DNA of 64,000 bases from Gibbula magus (GCA_936450465.1 OW388290.1:25409457-25473456); one strand, 5' to 3'; positions 45,931 through 59,832 are shown, numbered from the stretch's first letter. A program made the numbers and translations. Notes: generated by a model not told the origin, from the sequence alone.

Positions 45931-48900
45931 AGTGGCCTTGATAAAATCACGGAGTTGAGAAAGTTTTTATTACCGTTAGTTATTAATCGTGTGATGGCAA
46001 ACCTCTACCACAATCTAATGGATGAAGTGATTAATTCAAAAATGTGTTCTGTCTTTTTCACTATCTGAAAACAATCACTTGAATACATGATTGAGAGTTT
46101 AATTGAAACAAATGAATAAAGAAGCTGCAATCCATAGCATACGTTGCTGTGTATTCATTTGCAGTTTGGAATAATCTCTTTTGTCAAGCTAGTGTACTTC
46201 TTTGTGTGGATAATCACGGTTGCAGATCATTTCTTTTTCTCTCGCTTAATATTATCCAATGGGATATTATCAGCGTTATACCTGTTTTCGAAAGATTATT
46301 TTCAGTGAAACAATAATATTGATAATTCATTAAAACATTAATTTATAAACTCTACAGCATGTGCATACTTACTCCATCGTTGACTGGAAGGATTTAAATC
46401 TCAATGTGAGAGATTTAAGGAGAATGGGAACAGATGTATATACAATGTCAGCCATTGCATTATTCAGTCGCATATTAACACAAGTACAGAGGATGATAAT
46501 ATTTCATGACACTTGAGGATACACCATCTCAGCAATTCATCTCCCTTGTATAAGCCGGTTTCCTCCTTTGCGTTCGTAGTAATCTCCCTACCAATTCATC
46601 TTACTCAAGGTTATCGCTAATGGAGTGCAGTATGTTGTTTAATGCTTCTGAATCTCCAAGATTATGTACAGGATAGTGTCCCTGTATAGCTTGGAACAAA
46701 CTGATTAATGATATTCCCTTACCATCATCAACCATAATGATGCATCATCCTACTAAATATGCTTCATCGAAATGTGTTCTTCAGATAAACAGGTTATTTT
46801 CTACATTTTAAGTGCAAAGCGAACAACGTATGAACCCATAACTCAGCCGGAAAATGAAGTATAAAACAGCTTCTCCACGTGGTATTCCAGCTTAAGAATT
46901 CTCCTGTTGCATTGTTAGAAATACAGCATATCAGATATTTCAGTCATATCGTTATTGTTTGTTTATGTCTATGTGTACACTAACGATTACTCAATTCGTC
47001 ATGTGATGATATACTGGTGAGTTCTGTGATAGCAAATGGTCCATGTAGAGAGCTGATGTGATGCGACCTTAGTGTCACTGTTGTCGAGGCCTTAATACGA
47101 TCTCGTTTATTACATACAACATACTCTTGTGTTTTGAAAACATCCGTCTATTGTGTGAGTAGTCCATTTCAAACTGAGATATGCGATTTAGAAACAAGAC
47201 ATTGGTCTTTTTATCAGAGAACAGAGCATCACTGACTGGAATATGTTCTCAACGAGAAGGAAAGATAACACATCAGAGAGAAGTATCATCGTGATGTTGG
47301 GGTATTTCCATTAATTCATTTCCGTGTCTACATTCATCTTATGTACAACTGAGCTTCAAAACGGTTAAAAATATATGTATTCCATTTGATCTTGATGCTT
47401 TTTAACACATGAACTGACAATCATCGCAATCTGTAAATCTCATATAGACATTTGATTTCAACACTTTAAATAAGTTCCGTGAAATCACGGGCTTATCGAA
47501 TTTCCTCTACATTTTACATATGAAAATCGAAAAGAGATTGAAGGTCAAATTTCTTTAACTCAAGTTTTGTCAAGATGGAATCGAGGTTCAAGCGTGTGAA
47601 GTGGTCGTTAATTAAAGTGCCCAAGAGTGTCAATGACAATTCAAATGAAACCTTCCTTTAATGAATTGTCTTTAAGGTCGCTTCACAATTTGACAAAAGA
47701 TGGAAATTCGGATAGGCATATACACAAAGAACTTAACCAAGCACAACCTCATATTTTCAGATTTGTGTGACGATGCCCAACCACTGTGAAAATCTTCTGA
47801 AATTAATCCAAGAAATGCTGTTATTTTATGAAAGTGCACCATCTTAGCTAAACAACAAGACAACACTGAATACAATGTGTAACATGTATATGTATCTCAT
47901 TTCCAGAAATTTCCAACATTTATACTGATTTCAAGAACGATTTAAAACTGCAGTCTCAGACATTCGTGGGTGGTGTGCTTCACATGCATTGTGGGGTGGG
48001 TTTGTGTGATTGACCTCAAAGAAAACCCGGACACTGTTGAAAGGAAATGCAGTTCCATGCCAATTACCATCTAACAATACATATTCATTACTATGTATAT
48101 TTGTATCACTGAAAATATTTGGTGGTGCTAAATTAAGTTATTTGTGTATAGTTATGTCATCCTCATGCTGCGAAACAAAACGACGATTATACACATGTAT
48201 CACGAGGATTGCAAGTAGTCCGTTGCCTTCTTATGACAAATGTAAACCATCTTGCTTCATAATATACCTATCCATTAATCCCCGCCCCTAGCAACCGTCC
48301 CTAGCAACATGCAACCTCAGACAAACATGTAGCAATGTCCGAAACATGTTTGGCTGAGAAACCGGATTCTACCGGCACCAACAGCACATTGAAACTTTCA
48401 CATGTCACAGAAAATGGCTGAAATAACGATAATAATCTGTATTAAAACCAAACTTCTAACACCATCTATATGCGAAAAGAAATTTTGACCTTAAAAATCA
48501 GAATTTTACTTTGTCAATGGCGAGTTGCAATACATTTGCTGACTTTTGTCTTGACTTGCATATACTTGTTTAGACAAACAGATGGTGGTATCTCGGTACG
48601 TCGAATGCCTGTGGTCTAGTTATAGCAACACATGGAGGAGTAACATGATCTTGAATTTCATCACACTATTAATATTCTTGACACACGATAGACTTTTCCT
48701 CAATATTGAATATCAAAGCAAAGTTACTTTACTTCATTTCTTGATAAAAGTCCTTGTTCTGTAGCTTGGATTCTATAATTATCTCGCATTAGTCCCCAAT
48801 ATCTTATAAATGTTTCTCTTCAGTTTTTGTGGCATCATGTTATACTTCAAATAAGCCATCTTGATTATTTGTAATGGTTGTAAGGTACTAGACTGTACTC

Positions 48901-49937
48901 ATTGAACTAGTGATATTGTTTATAAAGCTATTGTTTCCCACTAACTGCAACTGGTCTGCTACAATCATCCTATTGGCCGGTAGTCTAACGGCATGTATGT
49001 AGAGCTGCTTATGTTTCAATATCATTTGAAGAAATCAAGACTTATTTGTGATTTTATACTTACACTTTTATCCATAACCAGCTTTATACAAATAATACAT
49101 GGTTCAAGATTAAGATATATGCCTGTATAATCATTATTGAATAACTGACAAAGAATGCAAATTCATAAATAATTTATTTTTAAAACATGTTATGACTTTT
49201 AATCCATTTTAAGCTGATATCGATCAGTTGTACATGAAAGGGAAGTGTGTATCCAAGGTAATATAGTCTTCAGGTAGCCATAATAATCATTCATTTTATT
49301 CAATAAGCATTAAAATTGACCCTTATCAAACAATTATTTGACAATTAAGGACATAGAGAATAACATGTCATTTATATATCCATATTTTCACTCTCTGTAA
49401 TGGGATCATATGACCTAAATGGGGTTATACTTCCATACTTTATCGATAGTATTATTTCAACCCTGGTTAAACCAAGGTTGTAGTTAAGTTGAGACAGTGG
49501 CTGATTGAATCTGCTATCCTATCCAATGCAAATCTGAAAACATAATAAAACAAGTTAATAAAGTATGATGATTAAATCGAGCTTAAAAAATATTGATTAA
49601 TTTTACATTCTAAAAAGTGTTGTATTTATTTTTATGTAAAAAAAAGGATGTTTAATTTGTGATGACTGTAAATATAGGGTTAGAACCAGTACAACAAACA
49701 GTATTCACTTAAAATGGTTTGTGCATGTAGAACTGAACATATGTTAACTTTGTTCATAGATTCCCAACATTGTTGGTTGCTCTTTAAAAAAGTTCAACTT
49801 TTTAATTGCCCTGCATGTGATTTAGTCACCATGCACTTCAAATACCAAATATTGTTTGCGTATTGCAATAAAGCATGACATACACTCACCTCTCTTCATT
49901 GTGTGACTGTATCTCCGATCTGATTAAGAGGAAGCAA
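45931..49937. other. long AT-rich stretch with no gene recognised
   Basis: Open frames of 60-93 codons here show no domain and no splice or poly(A) context. No repeats were recognised. Confidence 0.45.
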
Positions 49938-50086
49938 GTAAAGATTTTATGGATGATCCACTTCTTTATTAACAATAGCAACGTTTCGGTATAGATCATT
50001 ATACTTATTATACTTGACAACGGTATAAGGATCTATACCGAGAGGTCGCTATTGTTAATAAAGTTGATCATCCATAAAATCTTTAC
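49938..50086. repeat. 149 bp foldback related to the hammerhead-like element
   Basis: Arm 49938-49997 (GTAAAGATTTTATGGATGAT, CACTTCTTTATTAACAATAG, CAACGTTTCGGTATAGATC) is inverted at 50030-50086 with a few changes. The order TTTATGGAT..., ACTTCTTTATT..., ACGTTTCGG matches the outer part of the arms at 14207-14915. No CTGATGA core is present; TCATCATA follows the right arm. Confidence 0.8.
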
Positions 50087-50456
50087 CTTCTTCATCATAC
50101 CAACTAGAACGCCTCTCAAACAAGTGGATAAGATAAAGGTTTTGTGTGTACACCCATCCTTCAGGCTTCAAACACAGTGTCATCATTAGTTAACTCTCAA
50201 AAAGGCTTCGGAAAACGCATCAACGACATTTACTTTCATAAAGCAGAAAACCCGTCGCGTTACTTGTTGACGTTCGAATGTCCGAGGAAGTTCGGACACA
50301 GTATATACAATATGTTGCGCTGATTCGGTGAAATCCTTAAGGGGTGGGGCTATAGCTATATGTATGGGTCTTTTAGTCAATGATACCAATGGACAGGCGT
50401 TAAAACGATCACTTAATAAATGCACAAGATGGCAGCTCGATGGCTGTGTGAGAGGA

Positions 50457-50575
50457 AAGAGTTAGAAGCGTGTTCACCACCATTTGCCGGATCATTCCGG
50501 ATTCTCCAAAACATTTGCCGGATCATGTAGAATCCGGATGAATCCGGAAAGAACCGGCAAGCGGATTCCACAAAT
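50457..50575. repeat. short CCGGAT-rich direct and inverted repeats
   Basis: ATTTGCCGGATCAT occurs twice (about 50483 and 50513), with several TCCGGA/ATCCGG palindromes up to AGAACCGGCAAGCGGATTCC. Minus-strand frames of 61 and 79 codons overlap this region and have no recognisable domain. Confidence 0.5.
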
Positions 50576-50791
50576 GTCTGTATTGTGCTGGTAGTCAAAC
50601 GATAGTTCTAACGAATGCCTCGATTGCTTTAAGATTAGATCTCGATGGCAGCGAGGTGTCGGTGAACAGAGCTGAATTTGAATATGTCACCTGCTGTCAT
50701 ATAAATAAGTCTCATACAACACACACCAGATTGGTTTCAGCAACGTTATCGACCATATACTTGCGTCACTCCTCAGCATTCATCCTAATTT

Positions 50792-51065
50792 GGGGGCGGG
50801 ATAGCACAGTGGTTAAAATGTTCGGCTTCGGATCAATAGGTCCGGGTTACAGATCCTGCTAGTGGCTATTGTACAAAAAGCGCAGTTCTACCCATGGTTC
50901 GCTATATGTAGTCGATGGTTGCAGGTTTCACCTCAATGATTAGCAACTTTCGTGGTGCGGTCTTTCTCCATGCTATAATACTAGCAGCCGTGATGTTAGT
51001 TCAGGGGGTACATCATGTGTACATGTATATGTGTCTTTTGGGATTTTAAACTTCTTTTATATTAC
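50792..51065 (+). mobile_element. tRNA-derived SINE, copy 1
   Basis: The head GGGGGCGGGATAGCACAGTG carries an RNA polymerase III A-box (TAGCACAGTGG, 50802-50812) and a B-box-like GGTTACAGATCC (50845-50856; consensus GGTTCGANTCC). About 100 bases later comes a domain shared with the second SINE: GGTTTCACCTCAATG...GGTGCGGTCTTTCTCCATGC then TATAATACTAGCAGCCGTGA. It ends in an AT-rich tail. The B-box is mutated, so the copy is probably silent. Confidence 0.75.
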
Positions 51066-54000
51066 TTCTTTTAATTTTGGAACAGAGTACACGGAGTACC
51101 GGACTGTTCCCATATTACATTAGATATAGTCTGGATGTAGTCGTTTCTAGGCGTTCACCTAGAATCATGAATCTGAAACATTATAAATGATAATATTTAC
51201 AGTTCTGGTAATCTTCATGAGAGTTGCTTCATCTTCGCCTCGAATTCGGGTTAATTGTGTGATTAAGAAAGCGTTTTTAATGTGAGTAAAACTTATCAGA
51301 AGTCATGGGGATATTAGAATACTAGCGAGTGCAATGCAAACTGGTATAAGAAGGCTTCTAGTAGTGACATTGACTGAGAGCTCAATTAACTATTGCCTAC
51401 GGTTAAGGCAAAACCAAGTCACCTTATCAACTGCCAAGAGTCCTTCAAGGGTCAAATATAGTACTTGATTAGGTTCAGTGCTATGCGGGTCTTAAGGGTT
51501 TCAAGGGTGACGTCCTAAGGTGCCTACCGATGTAATTAAGTATTATATATTATCTTCATCTTACGTACCATGTCAAATATATCTATGTTTAATCATGTGT
51601 TATTCTTTCATCGGCTTATTTGTTGAGTGCCTTTCTTAGACATATAGCAAGGTATAACATGTGCAACTTATTTATTATACATATACATACAACACTTCAA
51701 TACCAAACCCTGCCAATATATCACGTAATTGAAAGTTCAAAGTGATTAGCCGGTAATATTTATTAATATTCGAGAAGCCAGAGCAGCATATGGACATTTA
51801 ATGTGTTTAGGGTTTACGGCGATTGTTGCTTGTTTATTTAAACAAGAAACAAAAGGACATGGAATTAATCACACTGAACATTATTTCTTTGAGAGGCATT
51901 TTAGAAGCGTGTATGATGTCTGAGAGCAAGTTCTATGGATAGTTAACTTCTGTACTACTGTGAGCGAGATCTTATTGGCACGTCTCCATGAAGACGACAA
52001 ACATAGCAATAAAAAAAGGACTATCTATATAACTTGTTCTCATTCGTTATTCATTGATACAGTTTCAGCATAATTGAATGACAAGCATGTTTCGCAATAC
52101 ATTACTTTATCCATTTATCAGCATGTTTTACCTTAATCTCAACTCAAATATTTTATTTACAACAAGAACACACAGCAAATTGGTTTACCAAAGGTACTTA
52201 TATCAACCGCCTCGACCCATAGGGTCAATGTCAAAACCACCACAATTACATGTTCACCAACTATCTTCAATGTCTACCATTAAAAGTCTGTTTTAGCATG
52301 TGAACTTGACAAGGTTTATGGTTTTGAAATCAGATCGAGTGTAATCTGTGATTGTGTAACGGATTTTTCGAAGACGACTCATAGTGGATTGTAGACTTCC
52401 TGTGGGTAAACTTTTAAACGATTGTAGGTTGTATAGCTTGTGCTTATTATTGTGTGTCTTCGTTTACAAATTATAAACACGTCCATGATACTAACAGTGA
52501 GTTTATATAACCCGACAGTAGTTTAGGTATGTTGGCATTTCACTTACTTTTGTTTGTTTATTATGATTATTAATAATTCGTTTAATTGTTGTACCAGTAG
52601 GTACACCATTTGAACATTTGGAATCATGAGTGTTTGTCGGGGTTATTCATGATTGGTCAGTTTGTAGGGAAGAAGACAATTTAGAGAAGCGTGTTCAATG
52701 ATTGATGATCAGCCAGAATACGAACACCTATACCATCGAGTGAGTGAGATTTATGTAGAATATACGTGACGGTATTTACATACCAGACAAGTAATTAAGA
52801 ATCACGCTCAAAATGGTGTCACCTGAGATCTTATTTAATATGTTGTTCTTTGTGGTCCTTTATATACCCCTAACTTGATTAATGGGTTGTCATACAACAA
52901 CAATCAATCTATTGATATTTAAACTGAATTTATTTATATTTCTGTGTTTCTTTAGTGTAACATGGTCATTTCATTGGAATACTACTCAGACGTCCAATGT
53001 AATCTTGGGCCTACACCATATCGAGTTTCCTGTAGAATGTAAATATACAAAAGTCTTACAAAAGAAATGAACTCTATTTTATCGAACTGCATTTGAAACT
53101 ATACATTTGGAAATTAATGAAGCAACACCCGATTTTATTTTAAAAGCAGAAGACAAATAGTGTTTGTTTGATAAGAAGTTGAATGTTGTTGTTACGAAAC
53201 AATACAACAGTCAAAAAGCATTGCTAAAACGGAAGGACACTCAAGTCACGGTTCACTTTCTTTTGCACAATGGCTTTTACAATAATTTGGTACAAAGTTC
53301 AAATTCCATCATAATGCAAAATGAAAGTCAATATTTGCTTCTGTACAATGTGATTAGTGCCTTTCTTTCAAGTGAAGTTATGACACTTGAACTTCAACAA
53401 AAGTCACTCGTTAAAGCAGTATGCACCTTCTAACTCACAAAATCATGAAACTGTCAATTTTAATAAACTTGTCTTAATGAACAGATACGGTCATTGCTTA
53501 TACTATTGACTGATCCAAAGCGAGACGAATGGTTTAATAAGCAGATTGAAATCAAATAATCTAAAATTTATTCACAGATTATATGGTTGTGGGATTTTTC
53601 TCAATTATCGTTTAAAATGTATAAATGTATAATGTCTAGCTTGCTTCTTATCATGCATGATAAAATATGTTGTGGTCTGTGAATGACAACTTGGTATCAG
53701 CAATTTTCTTTACAATAATTCAATTCTGAAGTTCGAAGTGTATTTTCTCTTCTAGGACAATAGTAAATTCAGAACCAACACTTTTCCCCTCATATTTTTA
53801 TAAGTGTTGCATATGATGAGTTTTGAAGGAATGAGCCACTGAATAACCAATTGTTATGTCTGAGGTGATAAAATAATTCAATAATCCTAATAATCCCAGA
53901 GCACCACATTTCAGTTTTAAAAATGGGGTGATGCTTAATTGATTTTCAAGTGTATTCATACATATGCATTTTCAGTTATATAACATGAACGTAGACTTCA

Positions 54001-55720
54001 CAGTTACTTTTCTGTGAGCCGTCCCATGAGAATGTGTTTTAGTCACGTTTTAAAATATTGTAAAATTTAGGGAATAAGATATATTTTGTAGAGGTTTAGA
54101 TGAAGAATTTGGTTTGACTTTAGACGAAACCCTTGTGACCTTATGTGACCTTTACAATACACCTGTGTGGAATAAGATGGCGTTAGAAAATACGTGTGTG
54201 ATCGTGATTGATCTCTCGTGTCCCAGTTGTGTGATCCTTAGATTACATTAGATTACATTAGACATTTATTCCCTATTGTTGTGAACCAATGTTTCACTTG
54301 GTGCTCTGGAATACGTGTTCACTGATTAGTAACAGGCCTTCGACCTGCTCATTTATTGTCACTGGGTCATTAATGTCATAATGTCCAAACTGACCAAAGA
54401 CCATTACATGTTAAATGCAGATCTAGTTGTTAAGATCTAATCATTTACCCTTATATTTAAACTGCTTATTTGGGGGATAGTCTGTACATCAATAGGACGT
54501 ACCCCGAGGGCGCCTGTACTCTAAGATCACTCTGAGGAGAAGTCCTCTGAGTCATGTTTTCAATTTACCAGACAAACCGGGTTGGTATAAAGGGTAAACA
54601 ATATCTATGGTTACCTACCCGTTTGACAGAATGACTTCCTTTTGGGATGGATGAGACCACTCTCACGATGAATTTCCAGAATAATACACTAACAAGCTTA
54701 AGATTATTATCAATCATGTGTCCACCATACCTTAAAATGATTCCAGTCAGGTCGATGGGTTCCTTTGCTAGTAAGATTTTCTCAATGAAGCTACCAATGG
54801 GTCCAATATCACAATATCACTGATGGCAGATTATTGGGTGGTTGAAGCAGATTTGTGCCCCGTCGACAATGGAATGGGTATGAAGATCAGAACAATTCAA
54901 TATCATGCTATTGAGTATGAATTCGTTTTTGCATCAATAGAGAGATAAATTAGGATAAAATTAAGCATAATCGATAAAATCAGTTTGAAGAGTCATCTAT
55001 AGTCCCCGTCTATGGACATATTCAAGACTGAATGTTTAGTGGCTTTTACGGGACAAAGATCTAAAGATGATTATCTAGCCGTCTTGATGAGTATGTGACT
55101 GGGGTGTTTCTGAGATAGTGAAATGAAATAGTGTCTGGCCATAATAACATTGACCTCGTCGACTAAAACGGACTAAGGGCATGGTTTTGCTTTACATTCA
55201 CGTTACAATTACTGAAAGTAATCGACGTGAAATTCTTCATAACATGTATTTCTTGCTGATGATGAGCGTGTATGAGGTAATTATCTGCATAATGCTTGTT
55301 CGGTATTGTTCCGCCGTCTTTCTTGCTTAGAAAGTCTTTATTATATCCATTGAAGTGGAAATACTGTCAATGAACTGTTTTGAGCTGAAGAGTCTATACA
55401 AAACATGTTCAGTATTATTTGACAGACATGTAATTTGCTGAGGATGTACATCGTTTGTTAATACGACGTCAATACTGAAGAGCCTTTATTAACGTGCAAT
55501 TTAATTTAATATATATTGTGAAATTGTATCTCTTCTTATCTTAACTTTTGTACATTTGTTCATTTGTGAATTGGAAGGCTTAAATGGAAGTGTTTCACTG
55601 TAAACCCTCCCGTTGTTTGCTGTTGTTGGATAAGTTGAACGAACACAGAGTTTCAGAGTTTTCTTAAAACTAAGTGTGAACTTATCGGTCTTCAGCAATA
55701 TATGATTAACATATTTCAAG
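51066..55720. other. long AT-rich stretch with no gene recognised
   Basis: Small frames at 52078, 52882 and 53164 have no recognisable motif. A GAGAGGCATTTTAGAAGCGT segment at about 51891 weakly resembles the sequence before the foldback at 61620. Confidence 0.4.
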
Positions 55721-56003
55721 GGGGTAAACGCGTTCGGCTTTGGATCTAGAGGTCGGGGTTTCGAATCCCTCAAGGGGTACGGCAAGTTTATCTGCAGTAG
55801 AAAACTGTTCTACACGCAGTAAGGTTTGGGTGCAATGCTACACTGACTTTCTCTAGTTCCAGACGATTCTCCCAGATTTCACCGCAATGTATTGCCACAT
55901 GGTGTTGCGGGCTTTCTCCCTGCTATAATACTTACAGCCGTGATATCAGTGAAATACTCTTGAAAGCCGCGTACATGTAAAACCCCAAATCACCTCACCT
56001 CAG
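55721..56003 (+). mobile_element. tRNA-derived SINE, copy 2 (5' truncated)
   Basis: Only the 3' part of the tRNA-like head remains (GCGTTCGGCTTTGGATCTAG, then the B-box-like GGTTTCGAATCC with one extra T, 55757-55768). The body shares the same central domain as copy 1 (GATTTCACCGCAATG, GCGGGCTTTCTCCCTGCTAT, AATACTTACAGCCGTGAT). The tail is CAAATCACCTCACCT. No A-box is seen. Confidence 0.75.
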
Positions 56004-56301
56004 ATATTTCAACTTGATTATGGATGGTGGACGGCCGTAGTCGAACGTTTGTAACAATATTGTTCAAAAGTGTTACATTTTGTTGATGTAATTAGAGGAA
56101 CGGGGCCATTTAGAAGAAACTCACAACTTACAAGTTTGAAAAGCACTTCATCAATAAATGATGAAACAAGATAAAGCATGTACCATACTCTTCAATAAAA
56201 CAGCCAAATTGTCAGCTATCAACATTATTTTCATTTCCGTTTAAATAAATAATTTAATCTTTTACTCTACTGTTGTGAGAATCTAAAGACAATCCAATAC
56301 C

Positions 56302-56302
<1 letters not shown>
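56004..56302. other. unassigned DNA
   Basis: No feature recognised. Confidence 0.4.

Positions 56303-56332
<30 letters not shown>
56303..56332 (+). repeat. 30-base poly-C run
   Basis: Thirty consecutive C residues lie between CCAATACCA and TAACCTTAGG. The length in an assembly is unreliable for such a run. Confidence 0.95.
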
Positions 56333-56335
<3 letters not shown>

Positions 56336-56389
56336 CCTTAGGTAACAAACTACTTAATCAATGGATGAAGTATATGTTAGTTTTGCAAT

Positions 56390-56480
56390 GATAGCGTCTT
56401 AGAGGGTTGACAAATGGTCCTATTTTCCCCGAGGAGAATTGGATTATTGACTTAGGAAACGACATAAATAACTAGTTCAT
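56390..56480 (+). repeat. recurring ~95 bp conserved block, copy 4 (diverged)
   Basis: GATAGCGTCTTAGAGGGTTG, then GAGGAGAATTGGATTATTGA, CTTAGGAAACGACATAAATA. The 25 bases before it (ATCAATGGATGAAGTAT) also match the sequence before copy 1 (ATCAATGAATGGAGTAT), so copies 1 and 4 are related beyond the block. Confidence 0.55.
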
Positions 56481-59197
56481 TCAGTCTGCTAATTTCAACG
56501 GGGGCTGGGGTGTTGTAAATTAATCATTACATGTCACATCGGAGACAGTACAAATTGCATGTTAACAGATATATCACGTCTTGATTTTAAATGTTACATC
56601 AAGGCTTACTACAGGAAATAATACCGACATTAGTTCGTGCCAAAAGCACAGATGTCAGTTTAAATATTGTCCACTGGGAAATAAAATACCAATATTGACT
56701 TTCCATTTCATAATAACATAGAGAACGGGTGAGATAAAAAGCGAGGGAACACGAGTCATTAACAACGTCTATACACATGAGAGACAATCTACCGGGATTA
56801 TTTGTCATCCAACGGAAATAGAGAAATCAGCTCAAAGATAGAATGAGGTGATTATGTCCTACGGGCAATATTAGAAACCATCCTATTCCAGTAACCTATT
56901 TGCTGGAATAGATGCTAAAGTTTCTATTTTGAACGTTTTCATTTCCTCAGTGTTAAAGTGACTTCCATAGTTTGGTAGTGTTAAGTTTCTAAATTTTGTA
57001 AACACCGTCCTATGTATTACTGAATAATAAACAAAACACTTGGATAGTGTTAAAATCCAGTTGGTTTAAGTACTCTCAAGTGCATTATAGTGCATCAGCG
57101 ATAAATATAGAGCAATCCCAATATGTGACAAAACAAGGCATGAATATTCACGATACTATTTCATTTGTTCTAACATCAATTGGTCTAACGTATGTTATAA
57201 ACTTTCTCTTTTTGTGAAGGAGGCACGAGCTATAATTTTGATTGGAGGCCTAGATTCCACTATCTTATACTGAATAATCTATTACAAATTGATGTCAATC
57301 AGTAACTGTCGAGTTAAGGTTAATTTCCGGACAATAAATCAATGGTACTATGTGGTAAATAATATGACTAGCGGTTATGACATATGAAGTCGTGAGGACG
57401 AGTTTTAAATTTCTTAAATTTAAATTTCTTCATATCTTCTAGTGGTGTGTATTGTATATGTTACATGCAATATTCAATCAAAATATTTGTGATAAAACAT
57501 GAACGTGCTCGTTTGATATGGTAAAACAAAATATTTAAAGCAAATTTAAATTCAAAACTTTCTAGCAGTCAGTATCTAGTTCTGAACTTTACATGAAAGT
57601 GAATAATAAAGGAAATTAACACCAATCTTCCTGCAAGGAGACAGCATTGTTGAGTATAATTTAGTTAACTAATCACGAGGGTAGACACTGACGCTTAAGT
57701 CCATTAATGGTGACATATGGCACGGGAATAGATATGTCATTTCAATTATTTCCTAAAATGGTGTGGTCAATAATAAACTCACAGCGAACTCAAAAACATT
57801 TTACTTCTTTTAATTCTATTAATATTATATATAATTAGTTCATGGATTCTTTATTCTAATAATTTTGGAGTTGTAAAATGCACAATATGAACTGAAACGT
57901 TCAGGTCACTTTTGTGACCCCAAGACGAGATCATCAACAATTCCATTGTCTCGTGAGGGAATTTCTGTCAAAGCTGGTTTCTCATTTACCAGAAATAAGA
58001 AACACACACAATCAGGAGAAGATGATTACTTCCAACATCTATGATTAGGAGTCCTCTCCCTCGAGACTGATGCCATGTAGTCAGAATTCACATACAAGAA
58101 ACTTCAGTTTGGTTTGAATTTGTATTGCGTGTAATATATCAGGACATTACATCTCCTTATGTAATGGGATAATGTTTATTTTTGTCCACGAACATGCCCT
58201 TTTGATGCAATTGACAGAAAAACGTATTCTAAAAATGTTAAACTTCTTGTTATTGGTCTCATATATCTTATCTACATATTTAACTGTTAATTTATCAGTA
58301 ATAAATCAATAGTCTTTTCGTTCCTAATTTGATCTTAATTATATAATGCAAGTTCTGTAGCAAAATTAAGGTGGAGATTTGTAATGTAACTCAATGTATG
58401 TTCAAGGACGTAAGAAAGTGGAAATGATTTGTAACAATGATAAGATACCAGTAAAAACCGAATATTGGTACAACTTGACATTAAGGGGAAGATGACTGTT
58501 CATAGGTACAGTTATAAATTTAATTCGATAAATTTGTTGTAAGTTTATGAACGGCACAGTCGCGGTTGTATTGAAAATGTTTAAATTCAAACTTAATGAC
58601 CTAAGAAGTGCTTAAGGTAATTATGATTTAGTACATTTGCAGGCAGAGTGTCAGTCCTCAAGATTGGTTTGCCATACGCTGACACAATGACATAGTGTTT
58701 GCATGACAAGTGTTTCTAAACTCCACTGTACCATCAGTCAGAGCGAATGAAGCCTTCAATCTCTTTTGACATTGGGAACATTGGGAATGTGACACTCTCG
58801 TCCTGTTAAATATGATGGGAGTTGTGGGCGCCTAATTATAATAATTATTCCATAGATATCAACAATATAAGGGAATGGGAAATGGCCATGAACAAAACAG
58901 TGTTTAAATACATTTTGATGATCTTGATTATTGATGGTTGGTGACTGTTGCTTAGTTCTTTATTCTTTATCAACCCAATTTAACAGAATAATCCATGTGT
59001 TTATGTAAGTGACTGCAGAGAAGTCAAAATAATTTAAGTACATTTATGTTATTATGCAAAATGTTTTTGATATTTTAAAGCTGAGTATGAGATGGTGAAT
59101 ACTTTCAACAAATTTGATCTATTGATTTAAATATATTTTCCCCCTCATTTTTCTAAATTTACATCTCGAAAGTCTAAGAATGCTTAGAATCACTGTA
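56481..59197. other. AT-rich stretch with no feature seen
   Basis: No repeat or coding signal recognised. Confidence 0.45.
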
Positions 59198-59832
59198 TAG
59201 GGCAAACTGACCGAAGTTCGGACACCACCCAAAGTCGCCCGAACTTCGGACACTTTCAAGTTACAGCTAACGCAAAAACAAAGCAAAGTGTAACACTCCG
59301 TTGGTTTCTAAATATTTCTGTTCAATTTCTGACAATACTTGATTCTTTTTAGAAATATATGACTGTCAAATATATTTCAAAAACGAAATTTAGCGAGTGG
59401 TACAAATACCGGTTTCATGAAAGAAATCGACGAAATATTTGTGTGAACGTAAATTTTGTGTGACAATTCAGGGAATGAAGGAATCGATCATATTCTTTCA
59501 AATATATGCACGTACATGAAGAAACAATTAGGTAGTCGATTAACTTTGTATTTTAGTACTTTCAAATTTATTCTTAGGTTTAGAATTGCGATTTTGATAA
59601 CATGTCAACATGACCTTGGTTCGGACAGGTTTGACCATGGTTCGGACACTAGAAGACCAAAGTTCGGACACAAATCGACCAAGGTTCGGACACTTCCGGC
59701 TGCTGAATAAATGGCGGGAACATTTTTGGTTTCACGCGGGAATTTCATAATGGACAGTAAAACAACAAAATAAGATTGTTTTGCATGGGACAGTACTCTA
59801 ATGATATGGCGCCATTATATGCGATGCCCGTA

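Noticed and set aside
50186..50598. Minus-strand frames of 79 and 61 codons, considered as a degraded transposase
   Set aside because: No recognisable catalytic or DNA-binding motif, and the region overlaps CCGGAT-rich direct and inverted repeats.
55714..55785. Functional tRNA gene at the GGTTTCGAATCC site
   Set aside because: There is no A-box, no cloverleaf acceptor pairing, and an extra base in the B-box. It is the head of a truncated SINE.
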